From Alphaproteobacteria bacterium (GTDB lineage Bacteria; Pseudomonadota; Alphaproteobacteria; Micropepsales; Micropepsaceae), in NCBI GenBank assembly GCA_016783965.1, contig JADHVO010000009.1, forward strand, positions 120,042 to 184,041: DNA of 64,000 nucleotides, in the 5' to 3' direction. Made by a program: the position numbers and the translations under genes. Below the pieces are notes generated by a model. That model was not told the DNA's origin, did not search any database, and saw nothing but the letters and a program-made list of their open reading frames with translations. This document shows positions 1 through 7,887 of the stretch, one piece after another (position 1 is the first letter of the stretch; every line of letters starts with the position of its first letter).

Positions 1-790
1 AGGTCGCTCCGTATCCAACGGTGTCTCCCCTGTCAATTCGGCGGAGCTGGAGCACGCGGCCGGCCAGCACGGCGACGGTCTGGAACGGATTCTGGGGCGC
101 GTTCTGCACGTTGCCGCCATAGAGGCCGATGCCGGGTCGCACGAGGTCGAAGGCGTAGTCCTTGCCGAGCAGCACGCCGCCCGAGGACGAGAGGCTGGCC
201 GGTGCGGGCGGCAGCATGGCAAGCGCGGTGCGAAAGCGGTCGAGCTGCACTGCATTCATCTTCGACGCGGGGTCGTCGGCGCAGGCGAGGTGGCTCATCC
301 ACAGGACGACGCGGATGCCTTCGAGGCGCTTCTTCCATTCGCGGGCGAGCACGGAGAGCTCCTCGCCGGGGAGGCCGAGACGGCTCATGCCGGTGTCGAT
401 GTGGATGGCGGCTTCGAGCTCGGAACTGGTCTCGCGCGCGGCGGCGGACCAGCCGGCGATCTCGGCCAGCGAATTCAGGACCGGCGTGAGGCGATGCGAG
501 AGCAGCGCCGGAATGGTGTCGGGTGCGCCGCCATCGAGGACGAAGATGCGTGCCGTGGGGACGACGGGGCGGAGCGCGATGCCCTCTTCCAGGCGCGCGA
601 CGAAATAGGTGTCGCAGCCGGCCGCAGCCAGCGCGCGCGCCACGGGCGCGGCGCCGCAGCCATAGGCGTCGGCCTTGACCACGCCGGCCACCGCGGCGGG
701 GCCGATCTGGCGCTGGCAGAGGCGATAATTGGCCGCGATCGCGCCCAACCGCACCGTCAGGCGTGCCGCCTCGAACTCCGTGTCGCTCAT
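1..790 (-). CDS. alr: Alanine racemase, 3' end cut by the window edge
   Basis: The PLP-dependent enzyme interconverts L- and D-alanine for peptidoglycan synthesis in the cytoplasm. Reading from the ATG at 790, the frame stays open to the left edge (about 263 residues). It contains the N-terminal PLP-lysine motif VVKADAYGCG near residue 40, HIDTGMSRLG in the barrel, and near the cut end GDTVGYGAT, which holds the second catalytic tyrosine. Only the last part of the C-terminal beta domain is missing. The gene lies in the same direction as dnaB, and alr near dnaB is a familiar bacterial arrangement. The start is clear because the family's N-terminus begins a few residues before the first barrel strand. 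Confidence 0.93.
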   Translation of the reverse strand, partial: MSDTEFEAARLTVRLGAIAANYRLCQRQIGPAAVAGVVKADAYGCGAAPVARALAAAGCDTYFVARLEEGIALRPVVPTARIFVLDGGAPDTIPALLSHRLTPVLNSLAEIAGWSAAARETSSELEAAIHIDTGMSRLGLPGEELSVLAREWKKRLEGIRVVLWMSHLACADDPASKMNAVQLDRFRTALAMLPPAPASLSSSGGVLLGKDYAFDLVRPGIGLYGGNVQNAPQNPFQTVAVLAGRVLQLRRIDRGDTVGYGAT

Positions 791-858
791 GGCCGGACAA
801 TGCCGGGGGGATGCCGAGAGGTCAAAGTGGCGAAAGCGCCCTCGGGCGGAAGAGGCTG

Positions 859-1524
859 TCAGAACGGCTGTGGCGCGCCGCCGAGCGGATCGCCGTGCAG
901 GACCTTGCCGAGGCAAGGCACGTTCTGAAGCACGGGGCAAGGCGGCGCGGTCTGTTGTTCGTGGCGCATGATATCGGCGGCGGTCGGCATCTCGACGGGC
1001 TTGGGCGTCGCATCGAGCACGATGGTGCCGTCGGGCCTCTTCACCCACGCCCAGGGCTGGCGGCGGCAGGCTTCGCGCATGTTTGGCGGAAGGTTCTCGT
1101 AGGAGCCGGCGCCGCAGGCGAGCGAACGGCCGACGCCTTCGAGGCCCTCGCTGGCGGGCGGAGCCAACGGCGCGGGACGTGTACGCAGCGGCGGCACCGT
1201 GATGGGCGCGGTAATGATCGGCTCCGGCATCTGGACTTCGGGATTCTGGAGCTCGGGCCTCGGCGGGTTGGCCGGCTTCTTCGGCATCGGGATCCAGGTG
1301 ATCGCCTCGGGAATGGTCTCCTGGATGCGCTTGATGATCGGAATCTCGTTGCCGGCGAGAATCAGGATGATCGCAAGGATGTGGACAACGACGACGGCGG
1401 CCCAGGCCACACCGCGGCGGACGAGCTGGCGGCGGCGCGCGTCGGCTTCCTCAGCGCGCGCTGTACCGATCCCGGCGAAGTCCGAGGCTGGGCTGGTCGC
1501 CGTGCTGTCCGTCAATCCGTTCAA
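859..1524 (-). CDS. Single-pass, proline-rich membrane protein of unknown function
   Basis: I do not recognise a named family. The 221-residue product has a hydrophilic N-terminus of about 37 residues ending in RRRQLVRRG, one strong membrane segment (about residues 38-58), then a long Pro-rich stretch (IPMPKKPANPPRPELQNP and following) and a C-terminal domain with four cysteines (CGAG, ACRR, PPCP, PCLG). The layout resembles TonB-like or envelope-spanning proteins, with a cytoplasmic tail and a periplasmic domain, but no TonB C-terminal signature is visible. It is co-directional with alr, 68 bp upstream of it. A role in the cell envelope is inference from topology only. Confidence 0.6.
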   Translation of the reverse strand: MNGLTDSTATSPASDFAGIGTARAEEADARRRQLVRRGVAWAAVVVVHILAIILILAGNEIPIIKRIQETIPEAITWIPMPKKPANPPRPELQNPEVQMPEPIITAPITVPPLRTRPAPLAPPASEGLEGVGRSLACGAGSYENLPPNMREACRRQPWAWVKRPDGTIVLDATPKPVEMPTAADIMRHEQQTAPPCPVLQNVPCLGKVLHGDPLGGAPQPF

Positions 1525-1559
1525 CTCGCTCTGACTCGCGTGGGCGTTGCGTTCTCGCC

Positions 1560-2010
1560 CTACCCGGCTTCCGCTTCGCTAACGTCCAGCCGATCCCGCG
1601 CCTTCTTTAGCCTAGCAGAATTCCACAACGCCATGGTGGCATCGAAGCGGCCCGGTAAATCGCCCCGCGCGCCCTGTGCCAGCGCGGTCCCGCCCTGTGA
1701 ATCTTCCGTCATGGTGGCGCGCGCGATCCCGGCGGGAATCGGACGGCCGAGGAAGGCATCCAGCGCGGCACTGGCGGATCCCGGATTGGCGAGCAGATCT
1801 TCTTAGCGAACCAGGTAGACGTTCGTGTTGCGCTTCAGCCAGGCATCAGCGTTGAGCGCAGGCAGGTACCCGTTGACCGTCTTGCCGGGCGCGTTGCGAA
1901 AAGCGCGGATGCTGGAACGCGCCCAGGCTTCCAAGCGTCAGGTCATGAAGAGCGCGCGCTTCTCCGCCGTCTGCCTGAGCAAGCGTCGCGCGCGGCAGGA
2001 TTTTGCCGAG
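1560..2010 (-). pseudogene. Sulfotransferase-like remnant, broken by stop codons
   Basis: On the minus strand the frame reads ...ALFMT-stop-RLEAWARSS...NTNVYLVR-stop-EDLLANPGSASAALDAFLGRPI... and ends at a TAG at 1560-1562. The piece VYLVR(Y)EDLLANP followed by an alpha-helical tail and a GRPI element is typical of the C-terminal part of sulfotransferase-family proteins, where the sequence is normally R-Y-E-D-L. Here the tyrosine codon is TAA and an upstream tryptophan-like position is TGA. No N-terminal PAPS-binding loop is visible upstream, so the gene is both truncated and stopped. The 5' limit is approximate. It accounts for the otherwise empty stretch between the membrane protein and the lipoprotein gene. 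Confidence 0.55.
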
Positions 2011-2137
2011 CCTGCTCGCGAGATGGCCGCATCGGTGGGTGTTAACCAGCCGTCCTGATAGCCCGCCCCGACCGTCTGTTTCTGTTCCATAATCGAACGG
2101 ATGGATAACGCGGCGTTAACGCCGCGAAGAGGCGGAC

Positions 2138-2671
2138 ATGCGGGTTCTTCTGGCGTTGACGGGTGCCGCGATTGCGCTCGCGCTCTCGGGCTGCGACATC
2201 AACACGAACGGGCAGAAGCAGACGGCCTGCAACTGCGCGGCCACGCCACCGGCGGCCCCCGTCGCGGCGACCACGCCACCCGACATGCGCGGCAGCACGG
2301 CGTATATGCCCCCGGAAGAGCCGCGGCCTTATCATCATCGCCACCGCCATGCGGGGCACGGCTACGCCTATAGCGGCCATCACGGCTACTACTGGCGCCG
2401 GGAGTATTCGGAGATCTCGGTGGCGACCTACGACTACCACTCCGGCAGCACGAGCCGCTTCTTCGGTTACACCGGCGGCGATGCCTATCATGGCGGCGGC
2501 GATTATCACGGCGAACATGACGGCGCCGAGCACGGCTGGATCGATGGATACGGGCGAAGCCACGGCGGATATGCCGGCGGAGCGGTGCGTCGCGAGACCG
2601 GCAGCGACGGTCGCGATCGCCCCTGGCATGGCTACGACGCCGATTGCCCCGACGATCCGCACCACCACTAG
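2138..2671 (+). CDS. Small His/Gly/Tyr-rich lipoprotein
   Basis: The 177-residue product begins with a lipoprotein signal peptide, MRVLLALTGAAIALALSGC, whose lipobox LSGC places the lipidated cysteine at residue 19. The mature protein has a Pro/Ala-rich linker and then a histidine-, glycine- and tyrosine-rich low-complexity region with repeated HH, GGY and YHG blocks, ending in DDPHHH. The histidine richness could bind metal, but there is no recognisable domain. It stands alone on the plus strand, pointing at the 3' end of dnaB with only 3 bp between them. A purine-rich GAAGAGGCGGAC lies just before the start. No function is assigned. Confidence 0.75.
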   Translation: MRVLLALTGAAIALALSGCDINTNGQKQTACNCAATPPAAPVAATTPPDMRGSTAYMPPEEPRPYHHRHRHAGHGYAYSGHHGYYWRREYSEISVATYDYHSGSTSRFFGYTGGDAYHGGGDYHGEHDGAEHGWIDGYGRSHGGYAGGAVRRETGSDGRDRPWHGYDADCPDDPHHH

Positions 2672-2674
2672 GGC

Positions 2675-4117
2675 TCAGCGGCCGAACTGATTTTCCTGCA
2701 CCAGGTTCGAGAAGCGCGTATAGCGCCCGTCGAATTGGAGCTCGATGCGGTTGGTTGCGCCGTGGCGGTGCTTTTCCACCAGCACTTCGGCCTTGCCCGT
2801 GGCGCGGTCGAGCTTCTCGGTCCACTTGACGTGTTCGGGCGAGCCGGCTTCGGGTTCGCGTGACGCGAGATAGTATTCCTCGCGATAGACGAACATCACG
2901 ACGTCGGCGTCCTGCTCGATGGAGCCGGATTCGCGCAGGTCGGACAGAACCGGGCGCTTGTCGTCACGGCTGTCGACGCTACGCGAAAGCTGCGAGAGCG
3001 CGACGACGGGGACGTTGAGGTCCTTGGCCAGCACCTTCAGCGCTTTCGAGATCTCGGTGATCTCCTGCACCCGGTTCTCGGCGCGGCCGGAACCCGCGAC
3101 GAGCTGGATATGGTCGATCATGATGCAGCCGATCTTCTTTTCGCGCTGCAGGCGGCGCGCGCGGGCGGCGATCTGCGCCACCGAGATGCCGCCGGTGTCG
3201 TCGATATAGAGCGGCAGGTTCGACAGCTCCTGCGTGGAGAGGACGAATTTCTCCCATTCCTGTTCGTTGAAGCGGCCGTTGCGGATCTTCCACATCTCGA
3301 TCTCGGTCTGCTCCGAGAGGATACGGGCGGCGATCTGCTGCGCGGCCATTTCGAGGGAGAAGAACAGGATCGGCGCGCCGGAGGGGACTTCGGCGCCGTT
3401 CTCGATGTCGCGCAAATAGGCACGCGCGGCGTGCACCGCCATGTTGGTGGCGAGCGAGGTTTTGCCCATGCCCGGCCGGCCGGCCAGAATGAGAAGGTCC
3501 GACGGCTGCAAGCCCCCGAGCAGGTTGTCGATGTCGACGAAACCGGTGGCGAGGCCGGAGATTCGGCCGCCGCGCTGCTGCGCCATCTCGGCGAGCTCGA
3601 CAGTGCGCTTCAGGCTCTCGGAGAAGTCGATCGGACCGGCGCCGTATTTCGAGCTTTCGGAAATGCGATAGAGCGCCCTCTCGGCCTCTTCAATCTGGTC
3701 CTTGGGCGTCTTGTCGTGCGGCGCCTCATAGGCCGTGTTGACGATGTCTTCGCCGATGCCGATTAGTGCGCGGCGCACAGCCAGGTCGTGCAGGATGCGC
3801 GCAAGATCGCGCACATTCGGGATCGCGGGCGCTGCCTGGGCGAGACCCGCCAGATAGGCGTGCCCGCCGACCTCCATCAGACCGGGATCGGCCTTCATCA
3901 ACGCGTGGACGGTGAGCGGCGTCAGCACCATGCTGCCGCGGTCGGCAGCATGGGTCATCACCTCATAGAGGCGCTGATGCAGCGGATCGTAGAAATCCTC
4001 CGCCTTGAGCACCGAGGAGATTCGCTCGACCACCTGGTTGTCGACGAAGACCGCGCCAAGCAGCGCCTGCTCGACCTCGATGTCGTAGGGGACGTGACGG
4101 TAAGCTTCCTGTTCCAT
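2675..4117 (-). CDS. dnaB: Replicative DNA helicase DnaB
   Basis: This hexameric helicase unwinds the replication fork and recruits primase. The protein has the N-terminal domain (VPYDIEVEQALLGAVFVDN, near residues 8-26) and a C-terminal RecA-like domain with Walker A (LAGRPGMGKTSLATN), Walker B (IGCIMIDHIQLV) and the DnaB signature LSQLSRSVDSR..KRPVLSDLRESGSIEQDAD. I chose the ATG at 4117 (MEQEAYRH), because it follows an AAGAAG purine run and fits the family start; an in-frame start at 4168 would add 17 unusual residues. Length (480 residues) is normal. It is convergent with the lipoprotein gene. Confidence 0.97.
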   Translation of the reverse strand: MEQEAYRHVPYDIEVEQALLGAVFVDNQVVERISSVLKAEDFYDPLHQRLYEVMTHAADRGSMVLTPLTVHALMKADPGLMEVGGHAYLAGLAQAAPAIPNVRDLARILHDLAVRRALIGIGEDIVNTAYEAPHDKTPKDQIEEAERALYRISESSKYGAGPIDFSESLKRTVELAEMAQQRGGRISGLATGFVDIDNLLGGLQPSDLLILAGRPGMGKTSLATNMAVHAARAYLRDIENGAEVPSGAPILFFSLEMAAQQIAARILSEQTEIEMWKIRNGRFNEQEWEKFVLSTQELSNLPLYIDDTGGISVAQIAARARRLQREKKIGCIMIDHIQLVAGSGRAENRVQEITEISKALKVLAKDLNVPVVALSQLSRSVDSRDDKRPVLSDLRESGSIEQDADVVMFVYREEYYLASREPEAGSPEHVKWTEKLDRATGKAEVLVEKHRHGATNRIELQFDGRYTRFSNLVQENQFGR

Positions 4118-4342
4118 CTTCTTCTTGTTCTGGCGCCGAGTCAGGGCGAAAGGTCGAAAAATCACCATTGCGCATGCGCTTCAAGCGATGCGCAGGTTGT
4201 CCACAAATCAATTCGACGGTCGCGTGACAGGTTGTGTTCGGCGCGCCGCATGGCAACGGCAACGTCGAATGCAACGTGCGTTTCCTGTGCGTGGCCTTGT
4301 CGTCGCCGGGTGCGCCACGCACCAGATGTAGAGCGGCGCTGC

Positions 4343-4957
4343 TCAACCCACGTGGCGGACCGGCTCAGCAGTCGCCAGCGCGCGAACACGTTTCAGGTCG
4401 CGCACAAACGCCATGTATTCGCGTTCCTTCGAGTCCTCGTCCGTCTGGCGCAGCAGGAAGGACGGATGCACCGTGATGTAGCCGGGCAGAGTGCCGAACT
4501 GGAACGCGCCGCGGTTCTTGCCGATCGGCAGCGCCTTGCCTGAAAGCGCGAGCACGGCGGTAGCGCCGAGGGCGACGACGATTCTTGGTTTGACGAATTC
4601 CAGTTCCTTCTGGAGCCACCAGCGGTAGTGCTTCACCTCGCCGGCGGTCGGCTTCTCGTGAATGCGACGCTTGCCGCGCTGGATGAACTTGAAGTGCTTC
4701 ACCGCATTGGTGATGTAGCTCTTGCCACGATCGATACCAGCTTCTTCCATCGCCTTGTTCAGGATCATGCCCGCCGGACCGACGAAGGGCCTGCCCTGCT
4801 GGTCTTCCTGATCGCCCGGCTGCTCACCGACGAAAGCTATCGCCGCGTGCATCGGCCCCTCGCCCAGCACCGCGTGCGTCGAACCCGGCATTTCCGCGCG
4901 AGAGGCCGCGATCTGGCGATTCAGTTCAGCAAGCGATTTCGGTTCGTGCGCGGACAT
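4343..4957 (-). CDS. UdgX-family uracil-DNA-binding protein lacking all cysteines
   Basis: UdgX proteins are uracil-DNA glycosylase relatives that form a covalent bond to the abasic site after uracil removal, through the histidine of a KRRIH loop. Visible here are motif A (GEQPGDQED, residues 44-52), the KRRIH loop (96-100) and the C-terminal HPSFLLR (164-170). The start at 4957 is preceded by a strong GGAGGAAG ribosome site. Known UdgX and family 4 enzymes carry a [4Fe-4S] cluster on four cysteines; this 204-residue protein contains no cysteine anywhere, including the positions around residue 20 (ASRAEMP) and around residue 110 (HYRWWLQ). It stands alone between dnaB and a broken cupin. Confidence 0.88.
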   Translation of the reverse strand: MSAHEPKSLAELNRQIAASRAEMPGSTHAVLGEGPMHAAIAFVGEQPGDQEDQQGRPFVGPAGMILNKAMEEAGIDRGKSYITNAVKHFKFIQRGKRRIHEKPTAGEVKHYRWWLQKELEFVKPRIVVALGATAVLALSGKALPIGKNRGAFQFGTLPGYITVHPSFLLRQTDEDSKEREYMAFVRDLKRVRALATAEPVRHVG

Positions 4958-5084
4958 CGGGACTTCCTCCGGGTCCGGTAACGCCGAGAGCAGGTCGAAA
5001 GTATTACCACGACTCATTCGTTCACTATACGTTCTTCCACATTGAAATGCAAGCGGCTACAACCCGCTGCGCTGGAGGGCTGTC

Positions 5085-5554
5085 ATGAAAACACTTGTCA
5101 TGCAGGGGTCAGAGGCTCCTTCGTTTCGAAGCGATCCGCCGGAAGGTTGGATCAAGGGCGAGAAATTCCGCGGCAATATCGAAGCGCGGCTGGGACAAGC
5201 AGTGGAGCTGATGCAGTTCGGCGTCAATCACGTCACGCTGGCGCCGGGCAATTGGTCGTCGCTGCGGCATTGGCACGAAAGCGAAGATGAGTTCGTCTAG
5301 TGCTCGACGGCGAGTTGACGTTGGTCGACGAGAACGGCGCGCATGTTCTGCGCACGGGATCATGCGCCGGCTTTCCGGCCGGCGTGGCGAACGCGCACCA
5401 TCTCCAGAACCGCTCCGACAAGCCGGCAACCTTCCTGGCGGTTGGAACGCGCAAGATGGGACGCGAGGTGCTGCACTATCCTGACGAGACTTTGGCGACG
5501 CAAACGGTGGTTCGCGACACGTCGGGCCGACGGATCGCGCCTTCAGGCGAATAG
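5085..5554 (+). pseudogene. Cupin-domain protein, frameshifted
   Basis: The first frame (MKTLVMQGSEAP...) runs to a TAG at 5298-5300 after ...HWHESEDEFV. A second frame opens on the overlapping GTG at 5300 and continues the same cupin fold: VLDGELTLVDENG...FPAGVANAHHLQN...FLAVGTR. Cupin motif 1 (HWHESEDEFVYVLDGE) is complete if one base is restored between TA and GTG, giving a tyrosine codon. The gene is therefore disrupted by a one-base loss, unless this is a sequencing error. Intact, it would be a single-domain metal-binding cupin of about 156 residues. It has no close partners. Confidence 0.8.
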
Positions 5555-5640
5555 CTTGGCGTAGACCTCGGGCCTTGAAGCCCCTGCCGCTTCGAGCACC
5601 AGTCGTCTTTCGACGCCTTTTTTTTCGCTGGGGCATCGAT
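5543..5640 (-). pseudogene. Duplicated 3' fragment of the arsC-like gene
   Basis: The minus strand reads ...VLEAAGASRPEVYAKLFA-stop, which matches the end of the intact arsC-like protein at 7526-7879 (VLEAANKITIGFNPEVYAKLFA-stop). The DNA identity is obvious: GCGAATAGCTTGGCGTAGAC occurs at both places. Part of the intervening codons is lost and no upstream coding region can be followed beyond about 5640. This is a gene fragment left by duplication or rearrangement, located about 2 kb from its parent. Confidence 0.7.
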
Positions 5641-5683
5641 GCGGATCCGTTGGCGGCGCTGGCGAAGACACTGTGACCCACGT

Positions 5684-6490
5684 CTACGCCGCGATGGCTT
5701 CCAGGTAGCGGTCGAAGGAGCGATCCACCGCCGCGCGGCCGTTGCCAATGATGTTGCGGTTCCAGGTGAAGCCGTAGACGTCGGCGAGGGCGCGGCCCGT
5801 GAGCAAGGAGCGCATATGGGCGATGTCGCGCGGGTGCATCGGGATCATGTTGGGGTAACTGTACAGAAAGCTGACCCCGGAACGGTCCTGGCGCACTTGC
5901 ATGGCGTCGCCGGGCAAGAGCGCACCAGCGGGGCGGTTGGCATCGTTCCAATGAAGCGCGGTACTGCCCGGGAAGTGACCGCCGCAGCGCAGAAGCGTGA
6001 GACCCGGCGCCAGCACGTGCTCATCGCCGGACCAGAGCTGGATCTTGGGCGACGGCCGCATGATCCAGTCCGCATCGGCTTCGTGCAGCAGGATCGGCAC
6101 GCCGCCGAGCGCGTCGCTCCATTCCACCATCGCGGAATAGAAATGCGGATGGGATATGGCGATCGCATCGATCGCGCCGCCCTGCTGGATCTGCGCGACG
6201 GCCTGCGGTGTGACGAGGCTGGTGCATTCCCACAGGATGCGGGCGCCGCGCGCCGGGACGACGATGGCGCGCTGGTTGATGGCGAAGGACGGCGACAGGC
6301 CGATACCGAGGAGGCCGTCATCCTGCTCCATCCGGACGGCGTGACCTGATGCGAGCGCCGCCATCGTGGTCCAGCGCTGGCCGCGCCAGCCGACATACTG
6401 CCGCTCATCGGTGCATATCACGCAACGCTCCGGTGTGTGTTCGGACGGCGCGTATTGCGTACCGCAGGTCTCGCACAGCCAGGCAATCAT
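5684..6490 (-). CDS. MBL-fold metallo-hydrolase with an N-terminal zinc-ribbon-like segment
   Basis: The protein starts MIAWLCETCGTQYAPSE...CVICTDERQ, a CxxC...CxxC rubredoxin-like metal-binding segment of about 40 residues, followed by a metallo-beta-lactamase-like domain. In the latter, AISHPHFYSAMVEWSD resembles the HxHxDH motif in degenerate form, and GGHFPGST and LLPGDAMQV supply later metal ligands. The ATG at 6490 overlaps the stop of the upstream cupin gene (ATGA), so the two are translationally coupled. Such proteins are often annotated as hydrolases of unknown substrate. Expression is probably governed by the MarR operators upstream of the cupin gene. Confidence 0.8.
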   Translation of the reverse strand: MIAWLCETCGTQYAPSEHTPERCVICTDERQYVGWRGQRWTTMAALASGHAVRMEQDDGLLGIGLSPSFAINQRAIVVPARGARILWECTSLVTPQAVAQIQQGGAIDAIAISHPHFYSAMVEWSDALGGVPILLHEADADWIMRPSPKIQLWSGDEHVLAPGLTLLRCGGHFPGSTALHWNDANRPAGALLPGDAMQVRQDRSGVSFLYSYPNMIPMHPRDIAHMRSLLTGRALADVYGFTWNRNIIGNGRAAVDRSFDRYLEAIAA

Positions 6491-6924
6491 AGTGCACCGA
6501 GAGCAGTCGGCGTGAAGCCGTTGGCGTGGCACCAGGCGAGATACTGCGCCTTGAGGCCGGGCGTGTCGGTGAAGCCTGTGACCGCGTCGCTGTTGTCGAG
6601 GTACTCGACACGGCCGGACATTGCGATCTGGACGATGCAGGGTTCGTCGCCCTCGCAGCTCCAGCAGTCCTCGTTGTGCGGCGGCTCGTAGACGTAGTCG
6701 CCGGGATACGCGACATGGCCGTTGCCCAGACGCCGGCGACCCGAAACGTTGAACGCATGCACGTGGCCGGTGTGGCGGTGGCGGCCGACAGTGACGCCGG
6801 GCTCGACCTTCAATTGCAGGGTGCGCTCATCGCCGGCGAAGCGCAGCGGGCGGACGGCGATGCCCGGGCCGAGCGGCATCCAGGGCAAATCGGCGGTCGC
6901 CAGCGGCTTTGATGTGCAATCCAT
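6487..6924 (-). CDS. Cupin-family protein
   Basis: The product has a single cupin barrel: GRHRHTGHVHAFNVSGRRRLG (motif 1 histidines), then PGDYVYEPPHNEDC and later EYLDN. The family includes acetylacetone-cleaving and quercetinase-like dioxygenases. The start at 6924 (MDCTSKPL) is chosen because GGAGA lies at a good spacing upstream; an in-frame ATG at 6936 is possible but would sit almost on the operator. It is the first gene of a two-gene unit with the metallo-hydrolase (4-nt overlap) and is divergent from the marR gene. The substrate is unknown. Confidence 0.8.
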   Translation of the reverse strand: MDCTSKPLATADLPWMPLGPGIAVRPLRFAGDERTLQLKVEPGVTVGRHRHTGHVHAFNVSGRRRLGNGHVAYPGDYVYEPPHNEDCWSCEGDEPCIVQIAMSGRVEYLDNSDAVTGFTDTPGLKAQYLAWCHANGFTPTALGAL

Positions 6925-6939
6925 CGGGGTCTCCATTTA

Positions 6940-6984
6940 TCTCGACGTCGAGACAATAGAGGCAATGTATCTTGGCGTCAAGAT
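6940..6984. promoter_or_regulatory. Pair of MarR-type operators in a divergent promoter
   Basis: Two inverted repeats with the same consensus lie between the divergent cupin and marR genes. TCTCGACGTCGAGA at 6940-6953 is a perfect palindrome, and ATCTTGGCGTCAAGAT at 6969-6984 has 6-bp arms. Both fit ATCTYGRCGTCRAGAY, a shape typical of MarR-family sites. The centres are about 30 bp apart, on the same helix face. They very likely bind the MarR protein encoded at 7002 and control both directions. Confidence 0.7.
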
Positions 6985-7001
6985 ATTTGTTATCGTGGCC
7001 C

Positions 7002-7529
7002 ATGACCAAGCGCATCCGCGCCGGCGATCCGGCAACCGATCATGTCGGCCGCGTGCATGCGCAGTGGCGGCGCGAACTGCCGGATGTGGACATGGAGGGC
7101 TCGCGCATCATAGGGCGGGCGCGGCGCATCACGCTGTTGTCGCGCGCGAAGATCGAGGCCGTGTTCGCGCGGCACGGTTTGGATACCGGCGAATTTGACG
7201 TCGTGGCGACCCTGCGGCGCGCGGGATCGCCCTATGCCCTGCGGCCGACGGAGCTGTATCGCGCGCTGATGATCTCCTCCGGCGGGCTGACCGATCGTCT
7301 GGCGCGGCTGGAGGAGCGCGGGCTGGTGCGGCGGCGGCCATCGGACGAAGACAAGCGCAGCCTGCTGGTCGAGTTGACGGCGAAAGGGTGCGTGGTGGCG
7401 GAAGCCGCGCTGCGCGAGGACATGCTGGTGGAAAGCGCGATGGTGGCGGCGCTGACCGCGCAGGAGCGCGACCAGCTTGCGGCCCTGTTGCAGAAGCTGG
7501 CCATGGCGTTCGAGACTGACGAGGCCTAG
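7002..7529 (+). CDS. MarR-family transcriptional regulator
   Basis: This 175-residue winged-helix regulator shows the MarR core: FDVVATLRRAGSPYALRPTELYRALMISSGGLTDRLARLEERGLVRRRPSDEDKRS, with the recognition helix SSGGLTDRLARLEERGLV and the wing RRRPSDEDKRS. The ATG at 7002 (MTKRIRAGD) is preferred; an upstream in-frame alternative at 6972 would run through an operator. It is divergent from the cupin/metallo-hydrolase pair, with two matching palindromes between them, so it is probably autoregulatory and represses that pair until a small phenolic-type ligand binds. The ligand is not deducible from sequence. Confidence 0.88.
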   Translation: MTKRIRAGDPATDHVGRVHAQWRRELPDVDMEGSRIIGRARRITLLSRAKIEAVFARHGLDTGEFDVVATLRRAGSPYALRPTELYRALMISSGGLTDRLARLEERGLVRRRPSDEDKRSLLVELTAKGCVVAEAALREDMLVESAMVAALTAQERDQLAALLQKLAMAFETDEA

Positions 7530-7879
7530 GCGAATAGCTTGGCGTAGACCTCCGGGTTGAAGCCGATGGTGATCTTGTTGGCGGCTTCGAGCACCGGGCG
7601 CTTGATCATAGAGGGCTGGGCCTGCATCAGGGCGACGGCCTTCTTCTCGTCGAGGTTCTCACGATCGGCGTCGGGCAGCTTGCGGAAGGTGGTGCCCGCG
7701 CGGTTGAGCACAGTCTCCCAGCCGGCGTTCTTCACCCAGGATTCGAGATGCGCCTTGTCGATGCCCTGTGCCTTGTAGTCATGGAATGTGTAGGCGACAC
7801 CGTGCTTGTCCAGCCAGTCGCGCGCCTTCTTCATCGTGTCGCAGTTCTTGATGCCGTAGATCGTGACGGTTTTGGCCAT
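7526..7879 (-). CDS. ArsC/Spx-family reductase (YffB type)
   Basis: The 117-residue protein begins MAKTVTIYGIKNCDTMKKARDWL, a thioredoxin-like fold with the single-cysteine NCDT motif of the YffB/ArsC-like branch. It continues with GIDKAHLESWVKNAGWETVLNRAGTTFRKL and the RPVLEA motif. Family members are glutathione-dependent thiol reductases by homology; arsenate reduction should not be assumed. It overlaps the marR 3' end by 4 bp in convergent orientation. A decayed copy of its 3' end lies at 5543-5640. Confidence 0.88.
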   Translation of the reverse strand: MAKTVTIYGIKNCDTMKKARDWLDKHGVAYTFHDYKAQGIDKAHLESWVKNAGWETVLNRAGTTFRKLPDADRENLDEKKAVALMQAQPSMIKRPVLEAANKITIGFNPEVYAKLFA

Positions 7880-7887
7880 GGCTTCCC

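Noticed and set aside
33-800. Arginine-rich 255-residue frame on the minus strand
   Set aside because: It is the out-of-frame shadow of alanine racemase, whose motifs are clear in the neighbouring frame from 790 to the left edge.
2042-2668. Hydrophobic Val/Ala-rich frame on the minus strand
   Set aside because: It lies opposite the lipoprotein gene, which has a proper signal peptide and lipobox; the minus frame has no ribosome site and no domain.
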